Part shown: one piece after another, positions 1-9,084 of the stretch
How the letters are laid out: every line of letters starts with the position of its first letter
How positions within the stretch are numbered: the first letter of the stretch is position 1
Notes under the pieces: generated by a model
Seen by the model: only the letters and a program-made list of their open reading frames with translations
Told to the model about the DNA's origin: nothing
Databases searched by the model: none
Assembly (NCBI GenBank): GCA_036389395.1
Contig: DASVPY010000104.1
Location: 12,536-76,535 of the forward strand
From: QHXQ01 sp036389395
GTDB taxonomy: Bacteria; Acidobacteriota; Blastocatellia; Pyrinomonadales; Pyrinomonadaceae
DNA length: 64,000 nucleotides
Direction of reading: 5' to 3'
Translations under genes and position numbers: made by a program

Positions 1-560
1 CCGGCGAGCACATGAGCAACATCTGCGTGGACTACGCCGCCGGCATCAACGCGGCCGTGCGCCACCTCGTCTCGCTCGGCCACCGCCGCATCGCGCACAT
101 CGCCGGCTCCAGCCGCATCCCCTCCGGCCTCATCCGCCGCGACGCCTTCCGCGACTTCATCGCGCGCCACCTGCCGGACGAGCCGCCGCCCGCCATCTAC
201 GAGGGCGACTTCCGCCTCGACGGCGGCCGCCGCGCCGCCTCCGAGATGCTGGCCGCGCCCGAGTTGCCGACCGCCGTCATCGCCGCCAACGACATGATGG
301 CCCTCGGGGCCATGCGCGAGTTCCGCAAGGCGGGCCTCTCGATACCGGGCGACATCTCTGTGGTCGGCTTCGACGACATCGCCTTCGCCGCGCTCGCCGA
401 GCCGCCGCTGACGACCGTCTGCTCGCCGCAGGTCGAGATCGGCCGCCGCGTCGTCGAGGCGCTCGTCAACATGATCGAGCGCCCCGAGCAGCCGGGCGTG
501 GAGGTGCGTATCCCGACCTACCTCATCACGCGCGACTCGACCGCGCCGCCGCGTAGATAG
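1..560 (+). CDS. LacI-family transcriptional regulator, C-terminal part (5' end outside window)
   Basis: The frame is open to the left edge, so the N-terminal DNA-binding helix-turn-helix is missing and only the periplasmic-binding-protein-like effector domain is seen. The motifs VRHLVSLGHRRIAHIAG, AVIAANDMMALGAM and ISVVGFDDIAFA are typical of LacI/GalR effector domains. The first ATG in the window (12) is internal to the domain and is not the true start. The gene lies about 240 bp upstream of a rhamnose catabolic operon on the same strand, so it probably senses L-rhamnose or a related sugar and controls that operon. The family call is firm; the effector is inferred from position only. Confidence 0.85.
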   Translation, partial: GEHMSNICVDYAAGINAAVRHLVSLGHRRIAHIAGSSRIPSGLIRRDAFRDFIARHLPDEPPPAIYEGDFRLDGGRRAASEMLAAPELPTAVIAANDMMALGAMREFRKAGLSIPGDISVVGFDDIAFAALAEPPLTTVCSPQVEIGRRVVEALVNMIERPEQPGVEVRIPTYLITRDSTAPPRR

Positions 561-590
561 CGGCCCGCGCGCCGCCGCGGGCGACCGGAA

Positions 591-619
591 TTGCAAACGC
601 CCCCCCAACCGAGTAATAT
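591..619 (+). promoter_or_regulatory. Candidate sigma-70 promoter of the rhamnose operon
   Basis: TTGCAA at 591-596 and TAATAT at 614-619 are separated by exactly 17 bp in the otherwise very GC-rich gap between the LacI-type gene and the aldolase gene. This would give a leader of roughly 170 nt. No clear LacI operator was found. Confidence 0.45.
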
Positions 620-798
620 CCGCCTACCCCGTTAGCAGTACGACCCGAATCTCCAGCGAACCCCGCGCGCGCCCGCGCCGCGGGCCGGTTTGGCGCTCTG
701 GTTCGGCCCCGCGCAGTTAACCGCTTGACCGCGGCCGCCCGCCGACCGCACCTGACAGCGCGCGCTGGCGTATGCGCGCTCGTCCGCAGGGAGGGTTT

Positions 799-2997
799 AT
801 GAGCAGACAACGCGAACAGAAATCTTACGAGTACGTGAAGTATCTCTGGCAGGACGAGGTGGCCGACCAGTTGTCCGGGCTGGATCGGCTGGTCTACCGC
901 TCGAACAAACTGGGCGAAGACCTGACGCTGACGAACACGGGCGGCGGCAACACCTCCTCGAAACTCATGGAGCGCGACCCGCTCACGGGCGCGGAGGTCG
1001 AGGTGCTCTGGGTCAAAGGCTCTGGCGGCGACCTGCGCACCGCCAAGCGCGACGGCTTCGCGTCGTTCTACCTCGACAAGATACGCGCGATGAAGCCGAT
1101 CTACCTCAACCACCCCGAGCGCGGGCCCAAAACCGAGATCGAAGACGCGATGTACCCGATGTACAGCCACTGCGTCTTCAACCTCAACCCGCGCGCTGGC
1201 TCCATTGACACGCCGCTGCACACGCTCGTCCCCTACCGCCACGTCGATCACCTGCACCCGAACGCAGTCATCGCCGTCGCCGCCTCGGTCAACCAGGAAC
1301 GGCTGACGAAAGAGATTTACGGCGACGAACTGATCTACATCCCCTGGCAGCGACCGGGCTTCGACATCGGGCTGAAGATCGAGCAGTTGATCAACGCGCA
1401 GCCGCAGGCCAAGGGCATCCTGCTCGGCCACCACGGCATGAGTTCTTGGAGCAACGACGACAAGACCTGCTACGAGACGGCCCTTGAGATCATAGACCGC
1501 GCGGCGCGCTACATCGAGGCGCACGACCGCGGCGAAAAAACTTTCGGCGGGCAGAAGCACGCGCCGCTCGCGGAGACGGAGCGCCGCCGCATCATCGGCG
1601 AGATCATCCCGTTCATCCGCGGGCAGGTCTCCGTCTACAAACGCTTCGTCGGCACGGTGCAGGACGACGAGCGGATGCTGCGCTTCGTCAACAGCGCAGA
1701 CGGCCCGCGCCTCGCCGCGCTCGGCACGTCCTGCCCAGACCACTTCCTGCGCACCAAGATCAAGCCGCTCTTCGTCAAGTGGGACCCGGCCACGGGCGAC
1801 GTGGAGAAACTAAAGGAGGCCGTCGCCGACGGGCTGGTCGAGTACCGCAAGGACTACGAGGTCTACTACAACCGCTGCAAGCACCCGGACTCGCCCGCGA
1901 TGCGCGACCCGAACCCGACCGTCGTGCTCATCCCCGGTCTCGGCATGATCGCGTGGGGCAAGAACAAGAGCGAGTCGCGCGTCACGGCCGAGTTCTACAA
2001 CTGCGCCGTCGAGGTCATGCGCGGCGCGGAGGCGATTGACGAGTACGAGGCGATGGATCAGCAGGAGGCCTTCGACATCGAGTACTGGCTGCTCGAAGAG
2101 GCCAAGCTGCGGCGCATGCCGCCCGAAAAGGAACTCGACCGCCAGATCATCGTCATCATCGGCGCGGGCGCGGGCATCGGCAAAGAGGCCGCGCACCGAC
2201 TCGTCCGCGAAGGCGCGCACATCGTCTGCGTCGATCTGAACGAGGAAGCGGCCAGAGAGACGGCGCAGGAGATCGTCGCGCAGTACGGCCCCGGCATCGG
2301 CGTCGCGGGCACTGGGATTAGCAACTGCGGCCCGGCCATCGGGCTGGCGTGCGACATCACGAACCGCGAGAGCGTGCGGCAGATGTTCGCCGACGTGATG
2401 CTCGCTTACGGCGGCATAGACGCGGTCGTCGTCACCGCGGGCATCTTCGTGCCGCCCGACAAGACGGGGCGCGTCGAGGATCGCCAGTGGGCGCTGACCT
2501 TCTCGATCAACGTGACCGGCGCGTACGTCGTCGCCGACGAGGCGTACCGCATCTTCAGGCAACAGGGCTTGCCCGGCAACGTCGTCCTGACGACGAGCGC
2601 CAACGCGGTCGTCGCCAAGAAGGGCAGCCTCGCCTACGACACGAGCAAGGCGGCGGCGAACCATCTGGTGCGCGAGTTGGCGGTCGAGTTCGCGCCGCTC
2701 GTGCGCGTCAACGCCGTCGCGCCCGCCACCGTGGTCAAGGGCAGCACGATGTTCCCGCGCGACCGCGTCATCGCCAGTCTGACCAAGTACAACATCGCCT
2801 TCGACGAGTCGGAAGAAACGGAAGCGCTGCGCGACAAGCTCGCGCAGTTCTACGCCAAGCGCTCGCTCACGCAGTCGCCCATCGAGCCGTCGGATCAGGC
2901 CGAGGGCATCTTCCTGCTCGTCTCGCGCCGGCTCGCCAAGACCACCGGCCACGTCATCCCCGTGGACGGCGGCTTGCAGGACGGGTTCTTGAGGTAG
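799..2997 (+). CDS. rhaEW: Bifunctional L-rhamnulose-1-phosphate aldolase / L-lactaldehyde dehydrogenase
   Basis: This is a 732-aa two-domain enzyme. The N-terminal ~430 residues are a class II (metal-dependent, adducin-type) aldolase with the histidine-rich stretch LLGHHGMSSW. The C-terminal part is a short-chain dehydrogenase with the nucleotide-binding motif GAGAGIGK (about residue 455) and the catalytic YDTSK (Tyr about 613). The fused family (RhaE + RhaW) splits rhamnulose-1-P into DHAP and L-lactaldehyde and oxidises the latter to L-lactate. Start: ATG 799 follows AGGGAGGG at 788-795. An in-frame ATG at 772 has no comparable ribosome site. It leads the operon containing rhaI, rhaB and lutABC, and LutABC would consume the L-lactate made here. 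Confidence 0.9.
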   Translation: MSRQREQKSYEYVKYLWQDEVADQLSGLDRLVYRSNKLGEDLTLTNTGGGNTSSKLMERDPLTGAEVEVLWVKGSGGDLRTAKRDGFASFYLDKIRAMKPIYLNHPERGPKTEIEDAMYPMYSHCVFNLNPRAGSIDTPLHTLVPYRHVDHLHPNAVIAVAASVNQERLTKEIYGDELIYIPWQRPGFDIGLKIEQLINAQPQAKGILLGHHGMSSWSNDDKTCYETALEIIDRAARYIEAHDRGEKTFGGQKHAPLAETERRRIIGEIIPFIRGQVSVYKRFVGTVQDDERMLRFVNSADGPRLAALGTSCPDHFLRTKIKPLFVKWDPATGDVEKLKEAVADGLVEYRKDYEVYYNRCKHPDSPAMRDPNPTVVLIPGLGMIAWGKNKSESRVTAEFYNCAVEVMRGAEAIDEYEAMDQQEAFDIEYWLLEEAKLRRMPPEKELDRQIIVIIGAGAGIGKEAAHRLVREGAHIVCVDLNEEAARETAQEIVAQYGPGIGVAGTGISNCGPAIGLACDITNRESVRQMFADVMLAYGGIDAVVVTAGIFVPPDKTGRVEDRQWALTFSINVTGAYVVADEAYRIFRQQGLPGNVVLTTSANAVVAKKGSLAYDTSKAAANHLVRELAVEFAPLVRVNAVAPATVVKGSTMFPRDRVIASLTKYNIAFDESEETEALRDKLAQFYAKRSLTQSPIEPSDQAEGIFLLVSRRLAKTTGHVIPVDGGLQDGFLR

Positions 2998-2998
2998 T

Positions 2999-3155
2999 AG
3001 GCAGTAGACAGTAGTCAGTAGCCAGTAGGCGGAAAGCAGTAGGCAGTGAAGACCTTCAATAATGAGCGGCCGTGGCTAAAGCTCCAACGCACGTAACGGC
3101 TGCAACGCACGTGACGCGGAGCGTCTGACTCCTGACTCCTGACTTCTGTCTACTG
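2999..3155. repeat. Degenerate 7-bp tandem arrays (GCAGTAG class and TGACTCC class)
   Basis: From 3001 the sequence reads in strict 7-bp steps: GCAGTAG, ACAGTAG, TCAGTAG, CCAGTAG, a diverged unit, GCAGTAG, GCAGTGA. A second array at about 3124-3155 repeats TGACTCC/TGACTTC. It fills most of the gap between the aldolase and isomerase genes, and no gene was seen in it. Confidence 0.85.
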
Positions 3156-3166
3156 ACGGAGGACTT

Positions 3167-4468
3167 ATGGCAACGAACTTCGAGATTAGCGACGACTTCA
3201 TCGCCGAGCAGAACCGGGGCGCGAAGGCTTGGGTGGAGGAGGACTACGAGCACCTCGGCAAACAACTCGGCCGCCGCGGGCGCGACATCGAAGACCTCAC
3301 GGCGAAGGCGCAGGGCTTCCGCGTGGCCGTGCCCTCGTGGGGCGTCGGCACGGGCGGCACGCGCTTCGCCCGCTTCCCCGGCGTGGGCGAGCCGCGCGGC
3401 ATCTTCGAGAAGTTGGAAGACTGCGCCGTCATCAACAAGCTCGTGCGCTCGACGCCCGGCGTCTCGCTCCACATCCCCTGGGACAAGCCCGAAGACGCGT
3501 CCGCGCTCGTCTCGTTCGCGCGCGCCCGCGGGCTGCACTTCGACGCGATGAACTCCAACACGTTTCAGGATCAGCCGGGCCAGCGCCACTCCTACAAGTA
3601 CGGCAGCCTGACGCACCCGGACAAGGCCGTGCGCGCGCAGGCCATCAAGCACAACGTCGAGTGCATCGAGTTGGGCCAGCGCCTCGGCTCGAAGGCGCAC
3701 ACGGTCTGGATCGGCGACGGCGGCAACTTCCCCGGTCAACAACACTTCCGCGGCGCGCTCGAACGCTACCTCGACAGTATGCGCGAGATTTACGCCGCGC
3801 TGCCCGCGGACTGGCGGCTCTTCATCGAGCACAAGTTCTACGAGCCGGCCTTCTACTCGACAGTCATCAACGACTGGGGCGTCAGCTACCACTGCGCGCG
3901 CGAGCTGGGGCCGCAGGCCTTCTGCCTCGTCGATCTCGGCCACCACGCGCCCAACGTCAACATCGAGATGATCGTCGCGCGCCTCATCCAGTTCGGCAAA
4001 CTCGCCGGCTTCCACTTCAACGACTCGAAGTACGGCGACGACGATCTGGACGCCGGCTCGATCAAGCCCTTCCAACTCTTCCTCATCTTCAACGAGTTGG
4101 TTGATGCGGAACTGGCCCAAGTCGAAAACTTCGCGCCCGCCTACATGCTCGACCAGTCGCATAACGTGACCGACCCGGTCGAGTCGCTGATGTCGAGCGC
4201 CGCAGAACTAACGCGCGCCTACGTCCAGGCGCACCTCGTAGACCGCGCCGCGCTCGCCGAGGCGCAACAGAACTGCGACCCCCTACTCGCGCTCGCCACC
4301 CTCAAGCAAGCCTTCACCACGGACGTGTCGCCCATCCTGGCCGCGGCCCGCGAGCGCGCGGGCGGCGCGATTGACCCGGTCGCCGTCTACCGCGCCAGCG
4401 GCTACCGCCAGCGCAAGGCCGAGGAGCGCCCGGCGCGACAAGGCGCGGCCGCCTCCGGTATTGTTTGA
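3167..4468 (+). CDS. rhaI: L-rhamnose isomerase (RhaI type)
   Basis: A 433-aa TIM-barrel sugar isomerase that converts L-rhamnose to L-rhamnulose in the cytoplasm. The metal and catalytic residues known from the Pseudomonas stutzeri enzyme are all present at a constant offset of +2: Glu221 (FIEHK), Asp256 and His259 (LVDLGHH), His283 (GFHFND), Asp291 and Asp329 (YMLDQS). This is the RhaI type, not the E. coli RhaA type. ATG 3167 is preceded by GGAGG. The stop codon TGA at 4466-4468 sits at the very edge of a 7-bp repeat array. It lies between the aldolase and kinase genes of the same pathway. Confidence 0.93.
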   Translation: MATNFEISDDFIAEQNRGAKAWVEEDYEHLGKQLGRRGRDIEDLTAKAQGFRVAVPSWGVGTGGTRFARFPGVGEPRGIFEKLEDCAVINKLVRSTPGVSLHIPWDKPEDASALVSFARARGLHFDAMNSNTFQDQPGQRHSYKYGSLTHPDKAVRAQAIKHNVECIELGQRLGSKAHTVWIGDGGNFPGQQHFRGALERYLDSMREIYAALPADWRLFIEHKFYEPAFYSTVINDWGVSYHCARELGPQAFCLVDLGHHAPNVNIEMIVARLIQFGKLAGFHFNDSKYGDDDLDAGSIKPFQLFLIFNELVDAELAQVENFAPAYMLDQSHNVTDPVESLMSSAAELTRAYVQAHLVDRAALAEAQQNCDPLLALATLKQAFTTDVSPILAAARERAGGAIDPVAVYRASGYRQRKAEERPARQGAAASGIV

Positions 4469-4596
4469 TTGCGGATTGCGGATTGCGGAATGAGGGAACG
4501 GCTCATTGGTTCATTTGTTCATTGAATCAATGACTAAATGAATCAATGAACCAATTCCCTCCAATCCGCAATCCGCAATCCGAAATCCGCAATCCC
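4469..4596. repeat. Nested inverted 7-bp repeat arrays (large potential hairpin)
   Basis: GATTGCG units on the left (4467-4487) are mirrored by CCGCAAT units on the right (4561-4595). Inside lies a second palindrome built from TTGGTTCATT / AATGAACCAA. The whole gap could fold into one long hairpin or cruciform. It leaves no recognisable ribosome site in front of the rhamnulokinase gene and puts an in-frame ATG (4546) inside the repeat. Confidence 0.85.
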
Positions 4597-6105
4597 ATGT
4601 CTGACTCGCTCTACATCGCGGTTGATCTCGGCGCGGGCAGCGGGCGCGTGTTCTTGGCGGGCGTCGCGCCGGGCGAGTTGCTGCTCGAAGAGGTGCGGCG
4701 CTTCAAGTACCCGCCGCGGCCCGAGGGCGGGCGGCTGCGCTGGCCCGCGGGCGAAATCTTCGCGGAGATCAAAGCGGGCCTGCGCGCGGCGGGCGCGCGC
4801 GCGCGCGAACTGGGGCGGCCCGTGCGGAGCATCGGCGTGGACAGTTGGGGCGTGGACTACGGGCTGTTGGACGTGGGCGGGCGGCTGTTGGAAGACCCCG
4901 TCTGCTACCGCGACGAGAGGACGCGCGGCGTGATGGCGGAAGTCTTCCGCGTCGCGGCGCGCGCAGAGGTCTTCGCGCGCACGGGGATTCAGTTCCTCGA
5001 ATTCAACACCCTCTACCAACTCCGCGCGCACGCGCGCGCCGGGCTGCCCCGCGCCGCCGCGCGGCTGCTGCTCGTCCCCGACCTGATCAACTTCTGCCTG
5101 ACCGGCCGCGCCGCCTGCGAGTACACCAACGCGACGACGACGCAGATGGTCAACGCGCGCACGGGCGACTGGGACGCCGAACTGCTCGAACGTCTCGACC
5201 TGCCCGCGCACCTCTTGGCCGAGATCGTCCCGGCGGGCACAGACCTCGGCCCGCTCACGCCCGCGCTCGCAGACGAGCTGCGACTCGAAGGCGTGCGCGT
5301 CGTCGCGCCCGCGACGCACGACACGGGCAGCGCCGTGGCGGGCGCGCCGCTCGCAGCCGGCCGCGCTTACATCTCTTCGGGCACTTGGTCGCTCGTCGGC
5401 GTGGAGTTGAACGCGCCGCTCGTCTCGGCCGAAGTCGCGCGCCACAACTTCACGAACGAGGGCGGCGCGTACGGCACGACGCGTTTCCTGAAGAACGTGA
5501 TGGGGCTGTGGGTCTTCGAGTCGTGCCGCGCGGAGTGGGCGGCGCGCGGCCTCCGGGTCGAGTACGAAGACTTGCTGCGGGCGGCCGGCGCAATCGCAGG
5601 CTACCCCGGTCTCATATTCCCCGACGACCCGCGCCTCTTCAACCCGCCGTCCATGCTCGACGCGTTGGCGGCGCAACTCGCCGAGACCGGGCAGCGCGTG
5701 TCCACGGAAGACCCCGCCGCGCTGACGAAAGTGATCCTCGACTCGCTCGCCTTCCGCTACGCGTCTGTGCTGCGCACCGTCGAGGCGCTGACGGGGCGCG
5801 CGGTCGAGTGCGTGCAGGTCGTCGGCGGCGGCAGCCGCAACGACTACTTGAATCGGGCGACGGCCGACGCGACGGGTCGGCCAGTGCTCGCCGGCCCCGT
5901 CGAGGCGACGGTGACGGGGAACGTGCTCGTGCAGGCCACAGCCGCCGGGCGCTTCGGTTCGCTCGCCGAGGCGCGGCGGCACGTGACCGAGAACGTGCGC
6001 CTGAAGCGGTTCGCGCCGCGCGCTTCGGCGGAGGCCGCGGAGGCGGCCCGCCGGTACGCCGGCATCGAGGCGCGTTATACGAACGCGGCGGGCGCGGCCG
6101 GGTGA
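4597..6105 (+). CDS. rhaB: Rhamnulokinase, FGGY carbohydrate kinase
   Basis: A 502-aa FGGY-family kinase that phosphorylates L-rhamnulose with ATP. The N-terminal phosphate loop AVDLGAGSGRV, the substrate region VDSWGVDYGLLD, YISSGTWSLVG and the C-terminal VVGGGSRNDYLNR are all typical of RhaB. Its length is close to the ~490 aa norm. The start is set at ATG 4597 because the family begins just before the phosphate loop. The upstream ATG at 4546 would add 17 residues encoded only by the intergenic repeat. No clear Shine-Dalgarno is visible, since the repeat runs up to the start codon, so translation initiation may differ from neighbouring genes. Confidence 0.92.
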   Translation: MSDSLYIAVDLGAGSGRVFLAGVAPGELLLEEVRRFKYPPRPEGGRLRWPAGEIFAEIKAGLRAAGARARELGRPVRSIGVDSWGVDYGLLDVGGRLLEDPVCYRDERTRGVMAEVFRVAARAEVFARTGIQFLEFNTLYQLRAHARAGLPRAAARLLLVPDLINFCLTGRAACEYTNATTTQMVNARTGDWDAELLERLDLPAHLLAEIVPAGTDLGPLTPALADELRLEGVRVVAPATHDTGSAVAGAPLAAGRAYISSGTWSLVGVELNAPLVSAEVARHNFTNEGGAYGTTRFLKNVMGLWVFESCRAEWAARGLRVEYEDLLRAAGAIAGYPGLIFPDDPRLFNPPSMLDALAAQLAETGQRVSTEDPAALTKVILDSLAFRYASVLRTVEALTGRAVECVQVVGGGSRNDYLNRATADATGRPVLAGPVEATVTGNVLVQATAAGRFGSLAEARRHVTENVRLKRFAPRASAEAAEAARRYAGIEARYTNAAGAAG

Positions 6106-6127
6106 GCGGGTGTCGCTGAAGTCGCAG

Positions 6128-6856
<729 letters not shown>

Positions 6857-6871
6857 GCCGGGCGCAGACTG

Positions 6872-8338
6872 ATGCACGAACAGACTTCAGAGACGTTTGA
6901 TCAGAACGCGCGCGCGGCGTTGCGCGACCCGCAGTTGCGCGGGGCGCTCAAAAATCTCGCGGCGACGTTTGGTGGGCGTCGGCGGGAGGCGATTGCGACG
7001 GTCGCGGACTGGGAGGGGTTGCGCGAGCGTGCGCGCGCGGCGAAGGACGAGACGCTGGCGCACCTCGATGAGTATCTCGAAGCATTCGCCGATAAGGCGG
7101 AGCAGGCGGGCGCGCAGATTCATTGGGCGCGCGACGGGGCGGAGGCGTGCCGGATCGTTCTTGAGTTGATTCGCGCGCGGGGCGCGACGCGGGTCGTGAA
7201 GTCGAAGAGCATGGCGACGGAGGAGATTCACCTGAACGTCGCGCTCGAAGAGGCGGGCCTCGCGCCCGTGGAGACAGACCTCGGCGAGTGGATCATACAG
7301 CTCGCGCGCGAGACGCCTTCGCACATCGTCGTGCCGGCGATACACAAGTCGAAGCGGCAGATCGCGGAGCTGTTCGCGGAGAAGGTCGGCATCCCGCCGA
7401 CGGACGACGTGGCGGTGCTGACGGGCGCGGCCCGGCGCGTCCTGCGCCAGAGCTTCGCCGAGGCGGAGGTCGGCATCTCCGGCGTCAACTTCGGCGTCGC
7501 CGAGACGGGCACGATCCTTATTTTGGAGAACGAGGGTAACGCGCGATTGACGACGAGTCTGCCGAAAGTACACATCGCGGTGATGGGCATCGAGAAGGTC
7601 ATCCCGCGGCTCGCCGACCTGGACGTGTTTTTGAAACTGCTGCCGCGCTCAGGCACGGGTCAGCAGTTGACCGCGTACCAGTCGCTCATCACGGGCACGA
7701 AGCGGCGCGCGGAAGACGAAGGCCCGGAAGAGTTGCACATCGTCTTGATGGACAACGGGCGCTCGGCGATGCTCGCGCACCCGGTCACGCGGCAGTCGCT
7801 CGCGTGCATCCGCTGCGGCGCGTGCCTGAACGCGTGCCCGGTCTACCAGCAGATCGGCGGGCACGCTTACGGCTCGGTCTACCCCGGCCCCATCGGCGCG
7901 GTTATCACGCCGCAATTGATCGGCATCGGCCGGGCCGCGCAGTTGCCCTACGCTTCGAGCCTGTGCGGCGCGTGCCGCGAGGTCTGCCCCGTCAAGATCG
8001 ACATCCCCGAACTGTTGCTGCACCTGCGCGCGGAGGTGACGGAAGGCACGGCCGCGGGTACGGCCGATCAGCACGGGCCGGTGAAGCGGAGGCCGCTTGA
8101 GCGTTTCGCCTTCAGGCTCTACGCGTGGGCCTGGTCAAGCCCGGCGCTCTACGAGTGGGGCGCGCGCGTCATGCGCGTGCTGCAACGCCCGGCGGTGCGC
8201 GGCGGGCGCATCGGCCGTGTCGGCGGTCTCATGGCGAAACTCGCGCCGCCGCTCGCCGCTTGGACGGAGTGGCGCGACGCACCGCCGCTCGCCCCGCGCA
8301 CGTTCCGCGAGCAGTGGCGCGACGAACTTAAGAAGTAA
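6872..8338 (+). CDS. lutB: L-lactate oxidation protein LutB (LUD domain plus two 4Fe-4S clusters)
   Basis: A 488-aa member of the LutB/YkgF family. The N-terminal LUD domain (about 70-300) is followed by two ferredoxin-type cysteine motifs, CIRCGACLNACP starting near Cys312 and CGACREVCP starting near Cys365, then a C-terminal extension. It carries electrons in the LutABC L-lactate dehydrogenase complex, probably on the inner face of the membrane. It lies 15 bp after lutA and 23 bp before lutC, so the three are co-transcribed. Confidence 0.92.
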   Translation: MHEQTSETFDQNARAALRDPQLRGALKNLAATFGGRRREAIATVADWEGLRERARAAKDETLAHLDEYLEAFADKAEQAGAQIHWARDGAEACRIVLELIRARGATRVVKSKSMATEEIHLNVALEEAGLAPVETDLGEWIIQLARETPSHIVVPAIHKSKRQIAELFAEKVGIPPTDDVAVLTGAARRVLRQSFAEAEVGISGVNFGVAETGTILILENEGNARLTTSLPKVHIAVMGIEKVIPRLADLDVFLKLLPRSGTGQQLTAYQSLITGTKRRAEDEGPEELHIVLMDNGRSAMLAHPVTRQSLACIRCGACLNACPVYQQIGGHAYGSVYPGPIGAVITPQLIGIGRAAQLPYASSLCGACREVCPVKIDIPELLLHLRAEVTEGTAAGTADQHGPVKRRPLERFAFRLYAWAWSSPALYEWGARVMRVLQRPAVRGGRIGRVGGLMAKLAPPLAAWTEWRDAPPLAPRTFREQWRDELKK

Positions 8339-8361
8339 GCGCGCGGGAGGGACTCTGTCCG

Positions 8362-9084
8362 GTGTCGGCGCAGAATAACGAGACGCGGCGCGCGATGCTC
8401 GCGGCCATACGCACGCACCTACGGGCCAGCGCGCCGCACGACGCCGCGCGCGCGGCCCATCAAGCGCGGCTCGCGGAGCAACACGCGCCGGAGTCGGGGC
8501 AGGCGGCCGCGCCGACGCCCGATCTGATCGCGCCCGTCGAGCGTTTCCGCCGGGCGCTGGAAGCCGTGGCGGGTCGTTGCGTGGTCGTGCGCGACGAGGC
8601 GGCGGCGGCCGAAGCCTTGCGGCAGATCGTGGAGCAGCGCGGGGCGCGGCGCGTCGCACTGTCGGACGCGCCGCTGGTCGGGCGTGTCGCGCGTCTCGCG
8701 CCGCTGCCGGCGGAGGTGCTTGAGGACGCGACGACCGCAGACCTGTTCGACTGCGACCTCGGCGTGACGGGCGCGCAGTGGGGCGTGGCCGAGACGGGCA
8801 CGCTCGTCCTCGAATCCGACCGGGAGCGCCACCGCCTCGCCTCGCTCGTGCCGGCGGCGCACGTCGCGCTCGTCGAGGCCCGACACGTCCGGCAGACGTT
8901 GGGCGAGGTGCTTGCGGCGTTGGGCGCGGGCGAGTTGAGCCGCACGGTGACTTTCATCACGGGGCCGTCGCGCACGTCCGACATCGAGTTGACGCTGGCG
9001 GTCGGCGTCCACGGCCCGGCGGAACTCTACGTGATCATCATCGAGGCGGCGGGCGACAACAACGAGGGCGAAAGCGATGGCTGA
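8362..9084 (+). CDS. lutC: L-lactate oxidation protein LutC (LUD domain)
   Basis: A 240-aa LUD-domain protein. The LUD signature VTGAQWGVAETGTLVLES is clear and the end LYVIIIEAAGDNN is typical. The start is GTG 8362 behind GGGAGGG at 8345-8351. It is the third subunit of the LutABC lactate oxidation complex. Its last 8 bases overlap the start of the following ABC transporter ATPase gene, so metabolism and import genes are translationally linked. Confidence 0.9.
   Translation: MSAQNNETRRAMLAAIRTHLRASAPHDAARAAHQARLAEQHAPESGQAAAPTPDLIAPVERFRRALEAVAGRCVVVRDEAAAAEALRQIVEQRGARRVALSDAPLVGRVARLAPLPAEVLEDATTADLFDCDLGVTGAQWGVAETGTLVLESDRERHRLASLVPAAHVALVEARHVRQTLGEVLAALGAGELSRTVTFITGPSRTSDIELTLAVGVHGPAELYVIIIEAAGDNNEGESDG

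Noticed and set aside
717..728. Possible LacI-type operator TTAACCGCTTGA
   Set aside because: Only about 8 of 12 positions are symmetric and it lies ~100 bp downstream of the candidate promoter. Not convincing without more sites.
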